Assembly: GCA_945956915.1 (NCBI GenBank) | Contig: CAMFJH010000017.1 | Span: forward strand, 1 to 49,118 | Source: an uncultured Francisellaceae bacterium | GTDB taxonomy: Bacteria; Pseudomonadota; Gammaproteobacteria; UBA6186; Azoamicaceae | DNA: 49,118 nucleotides | Reading direction: 5' to 3' | Shown here: piece by piece, positions 49,071-49,118 of the stretch | Position numbering within the stretch: the stretch's first letter is position 1 | How the letters are laid out: each line of letters starts with the position of its first letter | Position numbers and translations under genes: made by a program | Notes under the pieces: generated by a model | Databases searched by the model: none | What the model saw: the letters and a program-made list of their open reading frames with translations, nothing else | Told to the model about the DNA's origin: nothing

Positions 49071-49118
49071 TGTCCGGGAAAAAAGGTGTTTAAAAACAAA
49101 TAAATAGTCTGATGCTCC
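49063..49118. mobile_element. possible terminus of an insertion sequence, cut by the window edge
   Basis: GGCACTAGTGTCCGGGAAAA begins exactly where the integrase loses similarity to its family, and the following bases do not continue the integrase in any frame. The TAGTGTCCGGG start resembles known insertion-sequence ends. The element itself lies outside the window. Confidence 0.4.

Overview
The window is AT-rich, tightly packed bacterial DNA. RpoS, Tex and a compact sufBCDS operon point to a gammaproteobacterium. A DUF2608 protein, two giant eukaryote-style multidomain proteins, a coiled-coil protein with nuclear-localisation-like patches, and decaying mobile DNA suggest a host-associated member of the Legionellales (Legionella, Coxiella or Berkiella type). 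That placement is inference, since the window has no rRNA or other strong marker.

Left part (1-13.6 kb), mostly housekeeping. A YhcG/DUF1016 nuclease gene broken by three frameshifts lies against the 3' side of a tRNA-Thr(CGU) gene. Then come tex, a divergent signalling pair (membrane histidine kinase on minus, receiver-PAS-GGDEF-EAL c-di-GMP protein on plus), the Fe-S assembly operon sufBCDS on minus with a good sigma70 promoter, and rpoS.

Middle (13.7-21.2 kb), accessory. It holds a small outer-membrane barrel protein and a Pro-rich coiled-coil protein with basic patches. Next is a 1055-residue LuxR-HTH / membrane segment / STAND NTPase / TPR protein, translationally coupled to an exported HAD-like DUF2608 protein and closed by a clear terminator. 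A 90-residue coiled-coil protein follows.

Right part (21.2-46.3 kb), the most striking. Two giant genes (14.9 kb and 9.5 kb, both open throughout) encode paralogous proteins of 4968 and about 3162 residues. In the same order each carries a conserved H...N-T-G-x-G...H...Q-x-S-G-x-C constellation that could be a permuted papain-like hydrolase, a repeat-like region, a DExH/D P-loop ATPase resembling the DUF3638/DUF3645 module of giant eukaryotic proteins, an acidic linker and a shared C-terminal domain. Only the first has ankyrin-like repeats at its end. A small VOC-fold protein lies between them. The leader of the first giant gene is essentially two perfect 25-bp tandem repeats, each with a Shine-Dalgarno sequence.

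Right end (46.3-49.1 kb), decaying. It holds a glycosyltransferase-like gene broken by two 1-nt deletions in homopolymers, a small hypothetical gene whose 3' end abuts a transposase remnant, a tyrosine integrase missing both ends, and what looks like the tip of another insertion sequence running out of the window. No CRISPR array or rRNA gene was seen.
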